Assembly: GCA_903918755.1 (NCBI GenBank)
Contig: CAIXFN010000040.1
Span: 62,001-126,000 of the forward strand
Length of the DNA stretch: 64,000 bases
Source of the DNA: an uncultured Pedosphaera sp.
GTDB lineage: Bacteria; Verrucomicrobiota; Verrucomicrobiia; Limisphaerales; Pedosphaeraceae
Direction of reading: 5' to 3'
This document shows positions 25,507-33,450 of the stretch, one piece after another; the stretch's first letter is position 1, and each line of letters begins with the position of its first letter. Under the pieces are notes generated by a model. The model was not told the DNA's origin and did no database searches. It saw only the letters and a list, made by a program, of their open reading frames with translations. The translations under genes were made by a program, and so were the position numbers.

Positions 25507-26775
25507 TTAAAATTGCCTCACGAATTGCAGAAACACTTCATTCACCGTGTAATCCCGGCCGGCCAGATCCGAATTGCGTTGCAGGTGGCGGTAACTGACC
25601 TTGCCCGACCATTTCTCCGTGATGGCCCGCCCCAGTTCCACCAACGGCCCAAAGTAATCAAAGGTCTCCGCCAACCCGGTATCGACCTGCCGGCCATGCT
25701 GCCAGTCAAATCCGGTGGTGAAGCTGAATTTGTGGAAAATCTTCCAGTTGGCCGAAATGTCAACTTTGTCCAATTCCATGTAGCCACCGTAAACATTGGC
25801 ATCCAGGCTATGGCCGCCGGAAAGGGTGTAATCCAGAAATTGGTTGACGCGGTGGTCCAGGGCGGCCTGGGCGTAAAAGCCGTTGAAATCCGCCAGTGGT
25901 TTGGCGCTCCCATTGGCTTCGGGCTGATTCGCCGCATACCCCGCGTGCAGGGAGAAATTGATGTGGTCGGTGATCCTGGTTTGGATGAAGGGACCCACGT
26001 TCCATTGCGAAGCCAACGAGAACGCCGCGTTGGTTCCCGGATTCGAATTCTGCAAAAGGCCCCCCCCCGCTTCCAGTCCCGCGACCATGGCCGGCAGGAT
26101 CGAATAACCGGCGGAAATTGAGAAAGTATCAGAACTCCGGTCGGGCAACCCATTGCCACCGTTCACGGCCAGATAGTCGGCATGATCGTAACCGGCCTTG
26201 AGGATGAGTTTGTTCAGATCCCAGATGACATTGAGTCCCACGGTATTCTGGAACTCCGCCAGCCCGCCGTTGCCCGCGATCGTGGGATCCAAAAACGTGC
26301 TTTCATCCAGGGAAAAACGGTCGTGCAGGTTGATCCGGAAATCCCCGGCAAACATGTTAAACGCGAGTTCCGAGTTGGGGGTGATGAAGGGACGGCTCAT
26401 GGAGGAATGCTCCAAGTAAGCCGAGTAGCCCCCTCCCAGATTCAGACTGAGACTTTGCCAGTCTGATACGGGCCACAAGACCCGGGCGTCCATCCGAGGG
26501 GAAAGGATCATATCCCACTCCCTGTTCAGGGGCACCAGGTTGATGTTATCGTCGAAACGAAATCCCATCCCGGCACCAACCCGCCACAGGGTCTGGCCAA
26601 GTTGGAGGTTATAAAATCCCGGGTTTGCGGTGGCCGCCGAGAGGCCTTCGGCGGCCGAAGCGCCCGCCAGAGACATTCGGATTGCCTCTTGTGCTTGCAC
26701 AGGTGCGATCTCTCCCAACGCCAGGCATGAAAGCACTGCCAGAATGCGGCGAACGGGCAGCCGGTGACCCGCCAT
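25507..26775 (-). CDS. Outer-membrane beta-barrel protein of the polysaccharide export operon
   Basis: This 422-aa protein has a signal peptide (RRILAVLSCLALGEIAPVQA) and then alternating amphipathic strands rich in aromatic residues. Examples are WRVGAGMGFRFDDNINLVP, LSLNLGGGYSAYLEHSS and WSGKVSYRHLQRNSDL. The C-terminus FLQFVRQF ends in Phe, the classical signal for outer-membrane assembly. It resembles barrel proteins found with exosortase and polysaccharide loci. I start at ATG 26775 because it gives a normal signal peptide; the frame is open to 26883. It is the first gene of the barrel-Wza-Wzc operon and may form the secretion pore. Confidence 0.83.
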   Translation of the reverse strand: MAGHRLPVRRILAVLSCLALGEIAPVQAQEAIRMSLAGASAAEGLSAATANPGFYNLQLGQTLWRVGAGMGFRFDDNINLVPLNREWDMILSPRMDARVLWPVSDWQSLSLNLGGGYSAYLEHSSMSRPFITPNSELAFNMFAGDFRINLHDRFSLDESTFLDPTIAGNGGLAEFQNTVGLNVIWDLNKLILKAGYDHADYLAVNGGNGLPDRSSDTFSISAGYSILPAMVAGLEAGGGLLQNSNPGTNAAFSLASQWNVGPFIQTRITDHINFSLHAGYAANQPEANGSAKPLADFNGFYAQAALDHRVNQFLDYTLSGGHSLDANVYGGYMELDKVDISANWKIFHKFSFTTGFDWQHGRQVDTGLAETFDYFGPLVELGRAITEKWSGKVSYRHLQRNSDLAGRDYTVNEVFLQFVRQF

Positions 26776-26968
26776 TGCCCTGAGTCCACCGCGGCGAATC
26801 CGGGTGGAAGTGAATGTGGCGTTCACAGAAATGCCACGCAAGCGAACTGACTGTTGCACGTTTTTGGAAGGAAATCCCACCATTGTGGCAGGAAACCATT
26901 ACTTTTGCAGCGCCGCGGATTGCCGCCAAAACCAACTGGCGCTGATCCTTAGCCGCTCTACCAGATCC

Positions 26969-26986
26969 GCAAACGTGGGCAAACGT
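26969..26986. repeat. Tandem GCAAACGT direct repeat, 10-bp period
   Basis: GCAAACGT occurs at 26969-26976 and 26979-26986, separated by GG. This puts the copies one helical turn apart, as in binding sites of OmpR/PhoB-type or other dimeric activators. It lies about 195 bp upstream of the barrel gene start. Confidence 0.45.
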
Positions 26987-27447
26987 TAATGGATCGACAA
27001 AGAACCGGGAAAATTGAACCAGCACCGCAGATTGGCCGCAGCGCACCCTGCATTCGATAGCAAAACAAATACACGACGAACCGGCCCTTCACAATACTTT
27101 TTGAAGTGGACCAGAACACCCGATTTTCCCCTTGGTTGGCGAAGCACGATCCCCCCGGCCCGCGACTCGGGCGCCTCGTGGGAGGACGATTTGCCTCCTT
27201 GCGGCAGGCAATCCGGTGGCTGCGAATCGATCCTCCGCCCGTCCCTTGCTGGATCGAGCAAAAAGGCGTCTACGGGCGCCAGTCTGCCAGCGGTTGGCAA
27301 CGAAGCGCCGATTTTAGCCGCCGATTAAAGTTGACGCAGCGGCATTTGCGGCGTTCAGTGTATTTGCCTTTTTGGCGCTTAAATGCGGGTCGCGGTTCCG
27401 GCCCAGATTTCAGTCTCGGTAAATATCTTTGTAAACGCTCTCAAGGT

Positions 27448-27468
27448 ATTGCCGCTTCGGCGGACAAT
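27448..27468 (+). promoter_or_regulatory. Leader hairpin with TTCG tetraloop
   Basis: ATTGCCGC, TTCG, GCGGACAAT pair over 8 bp with one bulged A (27464). UUCG-capped hairpins are unusually stable in RNA. It lies 124 bp before the first gene of the rightward cluster and would sit in its 5' leader if transcription starts upstream. Confidence 0.45.
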
Positions 27469-27473
27469 TGACC

Positions 27474-27493
27474 AAGTGCGGAGCATTGCACTT
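27474..27493. promoter_or_regulatory. AAGTGC/GCACTT inverted repeat
   Basis: AAGTGC (27474-27479) and GCACTT (27488-27493) flank an 8-nt spacer, 5 bp after the TTCG hairpin. It could be a second leader hairpin or a protein-binding site. Confidence 0.4.
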
Positions 27494-27591
27494 CGAATGG
27501 AGCTCGGTTTACGGTCCCTTTCTTTGGGCCGCTCCCCATCCGACGGACGATTTCAAATCACGGGCCGAGCCAGCCCGGCAGATGTCTAACC

Positions 27592-28701
27592 TTGAAGATT
27601 CTGGTTTTTCGCATCGGCCAATTGGGTGACACCCTGGTGGCACTGCCGGCCATGTGGGCGGTCCGGCGGCACTTTAACGAGGCGGCGCTTTCATTTTTGG
27701 GCGACAGCCATCCCGGGCGCAAATTGGTGGCGGCGGCGGATTTGCTCTCCGGGACGGGGCTTTTCGATAGTTTCCTCTCGTATCCGGCCGGGCGCGGAGC
27801 CTGGGGAATGCCGGTGCGCCCGTTGGCCATGTTCGCACTCTGGCGCGAATTACGCCGACGGAATTTCGACGCGTTGGTTTATCTCGCACCCAGCCTGCGG
27901 ACGGCCGGTCAGATCCAGCGTGATCGCGCCTTTTTTGCCGCGGCCGGCATCCGGAAATTCTATGGACTGACAAGTTTTCCGCGCTTGCCGGTGCGCCTGC
28001 CGGGCCAGCTGATGCCCGCCGTCGCCGCCGAGGCGGACCTGTTGCTTGCGCGGTTGGCGGCGGATGGCATCTTCGTGCCCGCGGGTTTGGATCGCTGCTT
28101 CAATTTGAACCTGGGGGAAGCCGAAACGCAGGCGGTGGCCGCTTGGCGAAGCGGCCTTCCCGCGGATGATGCCCGGCCATGGATCGGCGTCGGGCCGGGT
28201 TCGAAGATGCCCGCCAAGCGGTGGCCGGCGGATCGCTTTACCCGGGTGATTAAATCCCTTGTCGAGCATCAGGGCGTTTGGCCAGTCGTGTTTGGCGGGC
28301 CCGAGGATCAAGCCGTGGGCGCGGAAATGATTCGTCATTGGGGCTGCGGATACAACGCTGCGGGCGCGCTCGGCGTGCGCGCCGCCGCGGCGGCGCTTGC
28401 AAAATGTCGTCTTTACCTTGGTAACGACACCGGCACAATGCATCTGGCCGCCGCCGCGGGCGTCCGTTGCGTGGCCGTTTTTTCATCTCGCGATCACGCC
28501 GGTCGATGGTATCCTGCGGGTGACGGTCATCTTGTCTTTCGTTCCAAAATTGCCTGCGAAGGGTGTCGCCTCGTTGAGTGTGTGGAACGCCAAAATGAAT
28601 GCCTGCGGCTCATCTCCCCGGAAGCGGTATTGGCCGGTTGCGAAGCGGTCCTGGCTGGCCTCCCAATAAATTGTGATTCGCCCTGCCATGAATCCCGTTG
28701 A
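27592..28701 (+). CDS. Glycosyltransferase family 9 (heptosyltransferase-like)
   Basis: This 369-aa protein starts MKILVFRIGQLGDTLVALPA, the hallmark N-terminus of ADP-heptose:LPS heptosyltransferases. The C-terminal donor-binding half has WIGVGPGSKMPAKRWP, VVFGGPEDQ and YLGNDTGTMHLAAAAGVRCVAVF. The start is TTG 27592; an upstream ATG (27582) is out of frame. The C-terminal tail has a Cys-rich segment (CEGCRLVECVERQNEC). It is the first gene of the rightward cluster and overlaps the next. It probably transfers a heptose or related sugar at the cytoplasmic face. Confidence 0.9.
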   Translation: MKILVFRIGQLGDTLVALPAMWAVRRHFNEAALSFLGDSHPGRKLVAAADLLSGTGLFDSFLSYPAGRGAWGMPVRPLAMFALWRELRRRNFDALVYLAPSLRTAGQIQRDRAFFAAAGIRKFYGLTSFPRLPVRLPGQLMPAVAAEADLLLARLAADGIFVPAGLDRCFNLNLGEAETQAVAAWRSGLPADDARPWIGVGPGSKMPAKRWPADRFTRVIKSLVEHQGVWPVVFGGPEDQAVGAEMIRHWGCGYNAAGALGVRAAAAALAKCRLYLGNDTGTMHLAAAAGVRCVAVFSSRDHAGRWYPAGDGHLVFRSKIACEGCRLVECVERQNECLRLISPEAVLAGCEAVLAGLPINCDSPCHESR

Positions 28702-29332
28702 ACCCCGACCATCGAGCCCCCGGCCGCGTTGGCGGCGGGCACTGTATCTGATCGGAAGCCTCGGACTGCTGGCGGGGTTGCTATTCTGCTTTCGTTCTCC
28801 CCTTCTGGCTGGGACGGCACGGACGTGGATGGTCAACTCCCCTCCCGCCAAGTCTGACGCGATTGTGGTGCTGGGCGGGGATCCGAATTCGCGCGCTTTC
28901 GAAGCGGCAAAACTTTATCATGCGGGCTGGGCTCCCAGAATTCTGGTGATGAGTCCAAAACTCCGCGCAACCGACAGCCTGGGCATCACAATTTCCCAGG
29001 CAGAACTGACCCGCCGCATCTTGTTGTCCAATGCGGTGCCCGAGGCGGCCATCCAAATCCGCGGGACGGAGTTGACCAGCACCTTCTCCGAGGCCCTCAT
29101 TGCGCAAGCGTGGTTGCGGGAAACCGGGGGCGATTCCTTGTTGATCCCGACCGGACCGTTTCATTCGCGCCGTGTGCGCTGGGTTTTTCGCCGGACCCTC
29201 GGCCCGACAACCCGCCTCACGGTCACCAGCATTCATCCGGAGACGTGCGACCAATGGTGGCAGCATGAGGAATCGTTGATTGATTTCGCCAATGAAATCA
29301 TCAAATTCGCCTACTATCTGGCAAAGTACTGA
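28688..29332 (+). CDS. YdcF/DUF218-family membrane-anchored protein
   Basis: This 214-aa protein has one N-terminal membrane segment (ALYLIGSLGLLAGLLFCF). A DUF218 domain follows: SDAIVVLGGDPNSRAFEAAKLYHAG, then TSTFSEALIAQAWL and LIPTGPFHSRRVRWVFRRTLG. The family includes ElyC and SanA, linked to envelope and lipid-carrier metabolism, but the reaction is not settled. ATG 28688 overlaps the previous gene by 14 nt; a GTG at 28673 is also in frame. The gene is 2 bp from the ABC permease gene, so a role in polysaccharide export is plausible. Confidence 0.83.
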   Translation: MNPVEPRPSSPRPRWRRALYLIGSLGLLAGLLFCFRSPLLAGTARTWMVNSPPAKSDAIVVLGGDPNSRAFEAAKLYHAGWAPRILVMSPKLRATDSLGITISQAELTRRILLSNAVPEAAIQIRGTELTSTFSEALIAQAWLRETGGDSLLIPTGPFHSRRVRWVFRRTLGPTTRLTVTSIHPETCDQWWQHEESLIDFANEIIKFAYYLAKY

Positions 29333-29334
29333 CC

Positions 29335-30249
29335 ATGAGCAACCAAGGGCTGACGCCGGGAGCGACTGATTCGCCGGAGGCATCGCCGGACCCGGAATTG
29401 GGCGGGAAAGTGTCTTGGGATCTCGTGATCCGCCCCGCGGGCGGTTGGTTTGATTGGCGCTTGGGGGATTTTTTGCGTCACCGTGATTTGCTCTGGTTGC
29501 TGGTGTGGCGGGATTTTGTCACTTTACACAAGCAGACCATCCTCGGGCCGCTCTGGCATGTCATCAACCCCCTCCTCACGGCGCTGACCTACAGCCTGAT
29601 CTTTGGCCGGGTGGTCAAGATCCCGACGGATGGGCTGCCGCCGGTTCTGTTTTATCTGGCGGGAACGGTCGCGTGGAATTATTTCACCGCCTGCCTTTAC
29701 AAAACCGCGAACTCGCTGGCGGGCAATGCGGGTTTGTTTGGCAAGGTTTACTTCCACCGCCTGATCGTCCCCCTGTCGGCGGTCCTTTCCTCGCTGATTT
29801 CCTTCGGCATCCAATGCGCCATCTTCGCGTTGCTGGCCGTTTTTTTTGCCTGGCGAGGCTACCCCGTCCAGCCCAACTCCTGGCTGCTGGCCTGGCCCTT
29901 GTTGGTGGCGATGCTCGCCGGCTATGGTCTGGCCTTGGGCTTGATTTGCTCCGCCCTCACCACCCGCTATCGGGACCTCGGTCAAATCGTTGGGTTTGCG
30001 ACGCAGCTCCTGATGTACGCCACCCCGGTCATCTATCCCCTGGCCTACGCGCGGAAGGCGTCTTACGGCTGGGTCATGGAATGCAACCCGCTGGCGGCGG
30101 TCATCGAAACCTTTCGGCACGCCGCCCTCGGCCATGGCTCGGTCGAACTCATCTGGCTGGGCGTCAGCGCGGCCATCTTGGCGGGCCTGCTCCTGCTGGG
30201 TGTCACTCTCTTCACGCGCGCGGAGCGGACGTTCATTGACACGGTCTGA
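29335..30249 (+). CDS. Polysaccharide ABC transporter permease (Wzm-type)
   Basis: This 304-aa inner-membrane protein is the permease of an ABC-2 type polysaccharide exporter. LLVWRDFVTLHKQTILGPLWHVINPLLTAL is the characteristic N-terminal region. About six membrane segments follow, including VLSSLISFGIQCAIFALLAVF and the C-terminal AAILAGLLLLGVTLF, ending ERTFIDTV. It moves lipid-linked O-antigen-type chains across the inner membrane with the ATPase encoded 137 bp downstream. Confidence 0.93.
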   Translation: MSNQGLTPGATDSPEASPDPELGGKVSWDLVIRPAGGWFDWRLGDFLRHRDLLWLLVWRDFVTLHKQTILGPLWHVINPLLTALTYSLIFGRVVKIPTDGLPPVLFYLAGTVAWNYFTACLYKTANSLAGNAGLFGKVYFHRLIVPLSAVLSSLISFGIQCAIFALLAVFFAWRGYPVQPNSWLLAWPLLVAMLAGYGLALGLICSALTTRYRDLGQIVGFATQLLMYATPVIYPLAYARKASYGWVMECNPLAAVIETFRHAALGHGSVELIWLGVSAAILAGLLLLGVTLFTRAERTFIDTV

Positions 30250-30386
30250 AAGCAGCGGAGGATTGCAATCAACTAAAGAACGGATCGCCGTCGTCACCAA
30301 GGTCAATAAACCCCTGCGGGACACACCGACCTGGTGCCAGTAATTGTCGCATCCGAATTTCCCCTTTCCGCTTTCGGTTTTTTCCC

Positions 30387-31700
30387 ATGCCCCCCACTGC
30401 AATATCAGTCGCCAACGTCAGCAAAGTTTACCGCCTCGGCAGCGTCGGCTCAACGACGCTCAAGGAGGATCTCAGTCGCGCCTGGGCGCGTTTGCGGGGT
30501 CAGCCCGATCCCACCCTGAAGGTGGGCTCCCCTCATCACGACCGCCAGGAAGGGGGCGTTTTCTGGGCCTTGGACGATGTCAGTTTCACGGTGGAGCAAG
30601 GCGAAGTCTTGGGGATTATCGGCCGGAACGGCGCGGGCAAGAGCACGTTGCTCAAGATTCTCTCGCGGGTGACCGCGCCCACGCGCGGAGAGATCCGTAT
30701 GCGGGGCCGGGTGGCCAGCCTGCTGGAGGTTGGCACCGGATTTCACCCGGATTTGACCGGCCGGGAAAATGTCTTTCTCAACGGTGCGATTCTCGGCATG
30801 CGCCGGGCGGAGATCGCCGCGAAATTTGCCGAAATTCTTGCTTTCTCCGGAGTGGGGGAATTCATCGACACCCCGGTGAAACGCTATTCCTCGGGCATGT
30901 ATGTCCGGCTCGCGTTTGCGGTGGCCGCTCACCTGGATCCGGAAATCCTGATCCTGGACGAAGTCCTCGCGGTGGGGGACGCGGAATTCCAAAAGAAATG
31001 CCTCGGCAAGATGCAGCAATCCACCAGAGAGGGCCGCACCATTCTTTTTGTAAGCCACAACCTGCAAGCCATTTCAACGCTCACCAAGAACTCTGTCCTC
31101 CTGCAAGATGGAAAATGCGTGATGTACGGAAAAACCGACGCTGTCCTCGCGAAATATCTGAGTGGCAACGCGCCCAAACTTTTGACCTACCTCACCAACC
31201 CGTCGGGGAAGCTCCCGGAGGTGGTCGGGGTCAGGCTAACCACTTCCGAACCCGGGAATTTCCATAAACAGGGAAACCCCTTGCGTTTGACCTTTGACAT
31301 TTTTACGCCCCGGACTATCAAGGGCGCGGCGTTCTCCTTCAAAATCTTGAATTCGCACCAACAGCCCGTGGTGCACATGTGTCTTTTTGATTCCGCAACT
31401 CCATTTTGCCGCCAAGCAGGCCGGTTCCGCCTCACCTGCGAAATCCCCAACCTGCGCTTATACTGGGGTCAATATAGCGTTACCACCTACCTCGCTGAGG
31501 CCGAGGGAGGCCAACACTTCCAGACTTTGGAAAGCGTCTGCCATTTTGAAGTCGTGATGCATGGCAAAAAGCGCGACTGGTCCTGGCAACCGGGTGATTG
31601 TCAATACCTTGAGGAAGGGGCGTGGAGCGTTGCCTCCGGGGTCATCCCCGACCACGCGCGGAGTGAAATTGGCGTCCCGATCGTCGGCCCCGCCATTTAG
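30387..31700 (+). CDS. Polysaccharide ABC transporter ATPase (Wzt-type) with C-terminal extension
   Basis: This 437-aa protein powers polysaccharide export with the preceding permease. The nucleotide-binding domain (1-260) has Walker A IGRNGAGKSTLLK, signature KRYSSGMYVRLAFA, Walker B ILILDEVLAVGD and the switch FVSHNL. Residues ~265-437 form an extra beta-rich domain resembling the C-terminal carbohydrate-binding domain of Wzt, which recognises a modified non-reducing end in E. coli O9a-type systems. Two SAM methyltransferase genes follow immediately and may add such a mark. ATG 30387 is the start. Confidence 0.93.
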   Translation: MPPTAISVANVSKVYRLGSVGSTTLKEDLSRAWARLRGQPDPTLKVGSPHHDRQEGGVFWALDDVSFTVEQGEVLGIIGRNGAGKSTLLKILSRVTAPTRGEIRMRGRVASLLEVGTGFHPDLTGRENVFLNGAILGMRRAEIAAKFAEILAFSGVGEFIDTPVKRYSSGMYVRLAFAVAAHLDPEILILDEVLAVGDAEFQKKCLGKMQQSTREGRTILFVSHNLQAISTLTKNSVLLQDGKCVMYGKTDAVLAKYLSGNAPKLLTYLTNPSGKLPEVVGVRLTTSEPGNFHKQGNPLRLTFDIFTPRTIKGAAFSFKILNSHQQPVVHMCLFDSATPFCRQAGRFRLTCEIPNLRLYWGQYSVTTYLAEAEGGQHFQTLESVCHFEVVMHGKKRDWSWQPGDCQYLEEGAWSVASGVIPDHARSEIGVPIVGPAI

Positions 31701-31750
31701 CCTGTCCAGCACCCTGCCATCCTGGCGATCCGAGACCGCCAACCAACCAA

Positions 31751-32581
31751 ATGATGAACCCACTTAAAAAGCTTCTCCGGAAATTGCCGGGGCTGCATCG
31801 CCAACGGCAACCCATCCCTCGACCGGCAAGTCTGGCGGCCGCGGCCGCCGGTTTTGAGTTTGCCCGAAATTGGCCGGCCATCCCCGAAGCCCGGGCTTCC
31901 GAGTCGCCTTCAATGGCTCCCAACCTGGCCCCCAATCCCCTGAGGACGTACTTTGAGAAAAACAAGGTTGGCCGGGGAATCTGGAAGTGGGAGCATTATT
32001 TTGAAATCTACCACAACCATTTTCGGGAGTTTGTCGGGCGGGACGTTGGGGTCGTGGAAATCGGAGTTTACAGTGGCGGCAGCCTGCGGATGTGGCGAAA
32101 CTATTTCGGATCGCAGTCCCGGATCCATGGGGTGGACATCGAGGAGGCGTGTCGGGTTTACGAGGAGGAAGGCGTGCGGTTGCATATCGGCGACCAATCC
32201 GATCGCGCCTTCTGGCGCCGCTTCAAGCAGGCAGTACCCCTCCTCGATGTGGTTATTGATGACGGCGGACACACGGCGGAGCAACAAACCACCACCCTGG
32301 AGGAATTGTTACCCCACCTCCGCCCGGGTGGCGTTTATCTCTGTGAGGACATCCACCGCGACCATAACCAATTTGCGGCCTATCTCAGCGGTTATGCGAA
32401 TCACCTCAATTTCCAACTGCCAAAACCGGGCGTGCATTTGACCTCGGCCGTGTCCAACTTTCAGCGGGCGGTTTATTCGATCCATCTTTATCCCTTCGTG
32501 GGGGTGATCCAAAGATGCCGCCAATCCCCCACCGAATTTGTCGCCCCCAAAAACGGTTCGGAATGGCAGCCTTTCTTATAA
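31751..32581 (+). CDS. Class I SAM-dependent methyltransferase (sugar O-methyltransferase-like)
   Basis: This 276-aa cytoplasmic protein has a SAM-binding motif VVEIGVYSGGSLRMW, an acidic ribose contact IHGVDIEE, and LDVVIDDGGHTAEQQTTTLEELLPHLRPGGVYLCED in two parts of the Rossmann core. The IDDGGH segment resembles metal-dependent sugar O-methyltransferases of the MycE type. The N-terminal ~70 residues are basic and Pro-rich. It starts 50 bp after the Wzt gene, so it may methylate the exported glycan. Confidence 0.82.
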   Translation: MMNPLKKLLRKLPGLHRQRQPIPRPASLAAAAAGFEFARNWPAIPEARASESPSMAPNLAPNPLRTYFEKNKVGRGIWKWEHYFEIYHNHFREFVGRDVGVVEIGVYSGGSLRMWRNYFGSQSRIHGVDIEEACRVYEEEGVRLHIGDQSDRAFWRRFKQAVPLLDVVIDDGGHTAEQQTTTLEELLPHLRPGGVYLCEDIHRDHNQFAAYLSGYANHLNFQLPKPGVHLTSAVSNFQRAVYSIHLYPFVGVIQRCRQSPTEFVAPKNGSEWQPFL

Positions 32582-32591
32582 CTCCAGAGCT

Positions 32592-33398
32592 ATGCTGCAA
32601 AAATTGTTCCCCCACTTGCGCTCCGCCGGCCAACGCTCCCAGTCCGCCCCGGTCCTGCGTGATCCGGCAGCCGCCCACCCCGTCACGTCGGGTCAGGCTA
32701 TTGCGGAGGACCCATTGTCCGACTTTACCGAAGCCGACCGGCGGCTGGAGGCGCAGGTACGCCCGTACACGATGACGAGTTGCGAGCGCATCTATCAACT
32801 CGCGCGGGCGGTGGAGTATCTTGAGAAAAACGCGATTCCCGGCGCCATTGTCGAGTGCGGCGTCTGGCGGGGAGGCAGCATGATGGCCGCCGCCCTGACC
32901 TTGCTCCGCCTCGGTGCGACCTCCCGGGAAATTTACTTGTATGACACTTTTGAGGGCATGCCCCCCCCGAAATCCGTTGACGTCCGGCATGACGGCGTGG
33001 CGGCAAGCGCGATCTTAGATACCCGCGCGAAGTCGAAGGACGATACGTATTGGGCGTACGCGAGCTTGGAAGATGTCAAAGCCAATCTGCGATCCACGGG
33101 CTACCCGCCCGAACGCATTCACTATGTCCCCGGCAAGGTGGAAGACACGCTTCCCCAGACCGGGCCGGCCGCGATCGCGCTGCTTCGGTTGGACACCGAT
33201 TGGTACAGCTCCACCCAACACGAATTGTTGCACCTTTACCCGAGGTTGTCCCCGGAAGGGGTTTTGATCATTGACGACTACGGTTGGTGGAAAGGCCAGA
33301 AACAGGCCGTGGACGAGTATTTTGCCCAACTCCCGTTCCAACCACTGCTCCAACGCATTGACAGCGCCTCCCGGATTTGTATCAAACCCAGTCGCTGA
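32592..33398 (+). CDS. TylF/MycF-family O-methyltransferase
   Basis: This 268-aa protein matches macrocin O-methyltransferases, which methylate sugar hydroxyls using SAM and a divalent metal. Motifs are AIVECGVWRGGSMMAAALTLL, IYLYDTFEGMP, LLRLDTDWYSSTQHELLHLYP and GVLIIDDYGWWKGQKQAVDEYF. LDTD and IDDY supply the expected acidic metal ligands. ATG 32592 is chosen; the frame upstream overlaps the previous gene. With the preceding methyltransferase and Wzt it may form a chain-end methylation and recognition set. Confidence 0.9.
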   Translation: MLQKLFPHLRSAGQRSQSAPVLRDPAAAHPVTSGQAIAEDPLSDFTEADRRLEAQVRPYTMTSCERIYQLARAVEYLEKNAIPGAIVECGVWRGGSMMAAALTLLRLGATSREIYLYDTFEGMPPPKSVDVRHDGVAASAILDTRAKSKDDTYWAYASLEDVKANLRSTGYPPERIHYVPGKVEDTLPQTGPAAIALLRLDTDWYSSTQHELLHLYPRLSPEGVLIIDDYGWWKGQKQAVDEYFAQLPFQPLLQRIDSASRICIKPSR

Positions 33399-33450
33399 GT
33401 TGGGAGCGGCAGAATCACCCCGCCAGTCGCGAACGATCCATGGCGCAACC

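Larger units (their letters stand above)
26776..27591. other. Divergent regulatory region between the two polysaccharide operons
   Basis: These 816 bases separate the leftward barrel-Wza-Wzc operon from the long rightward cluster. No convincing gene is present; short frames here lack start signals and protein-like composition. The region contains a direct repeat at 26969-26986 and a possible promoter TTGACG-N17-TTCAGT at 27331-27359 (+). Two adjacent hairpins lie at 27448-27493. It is more AT-rich than its surroundings. Confidence 0.6.

Noticed and set aside
27430-27443. A cre-like sequence TGTAAACGCTCTCA
   Set aside because: It matches a Firmicutes CcpA consensus loosely but is not itself palindromic, and CcpA is not expected in this lineage.
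26776-27591. Possible sigma-54 promoter in the divergent spacer
   Set aside because: GG and GC elements such as TGGCGCTTAAATGC have 9 rather than 10 nt between them, so the required spacing is not met.
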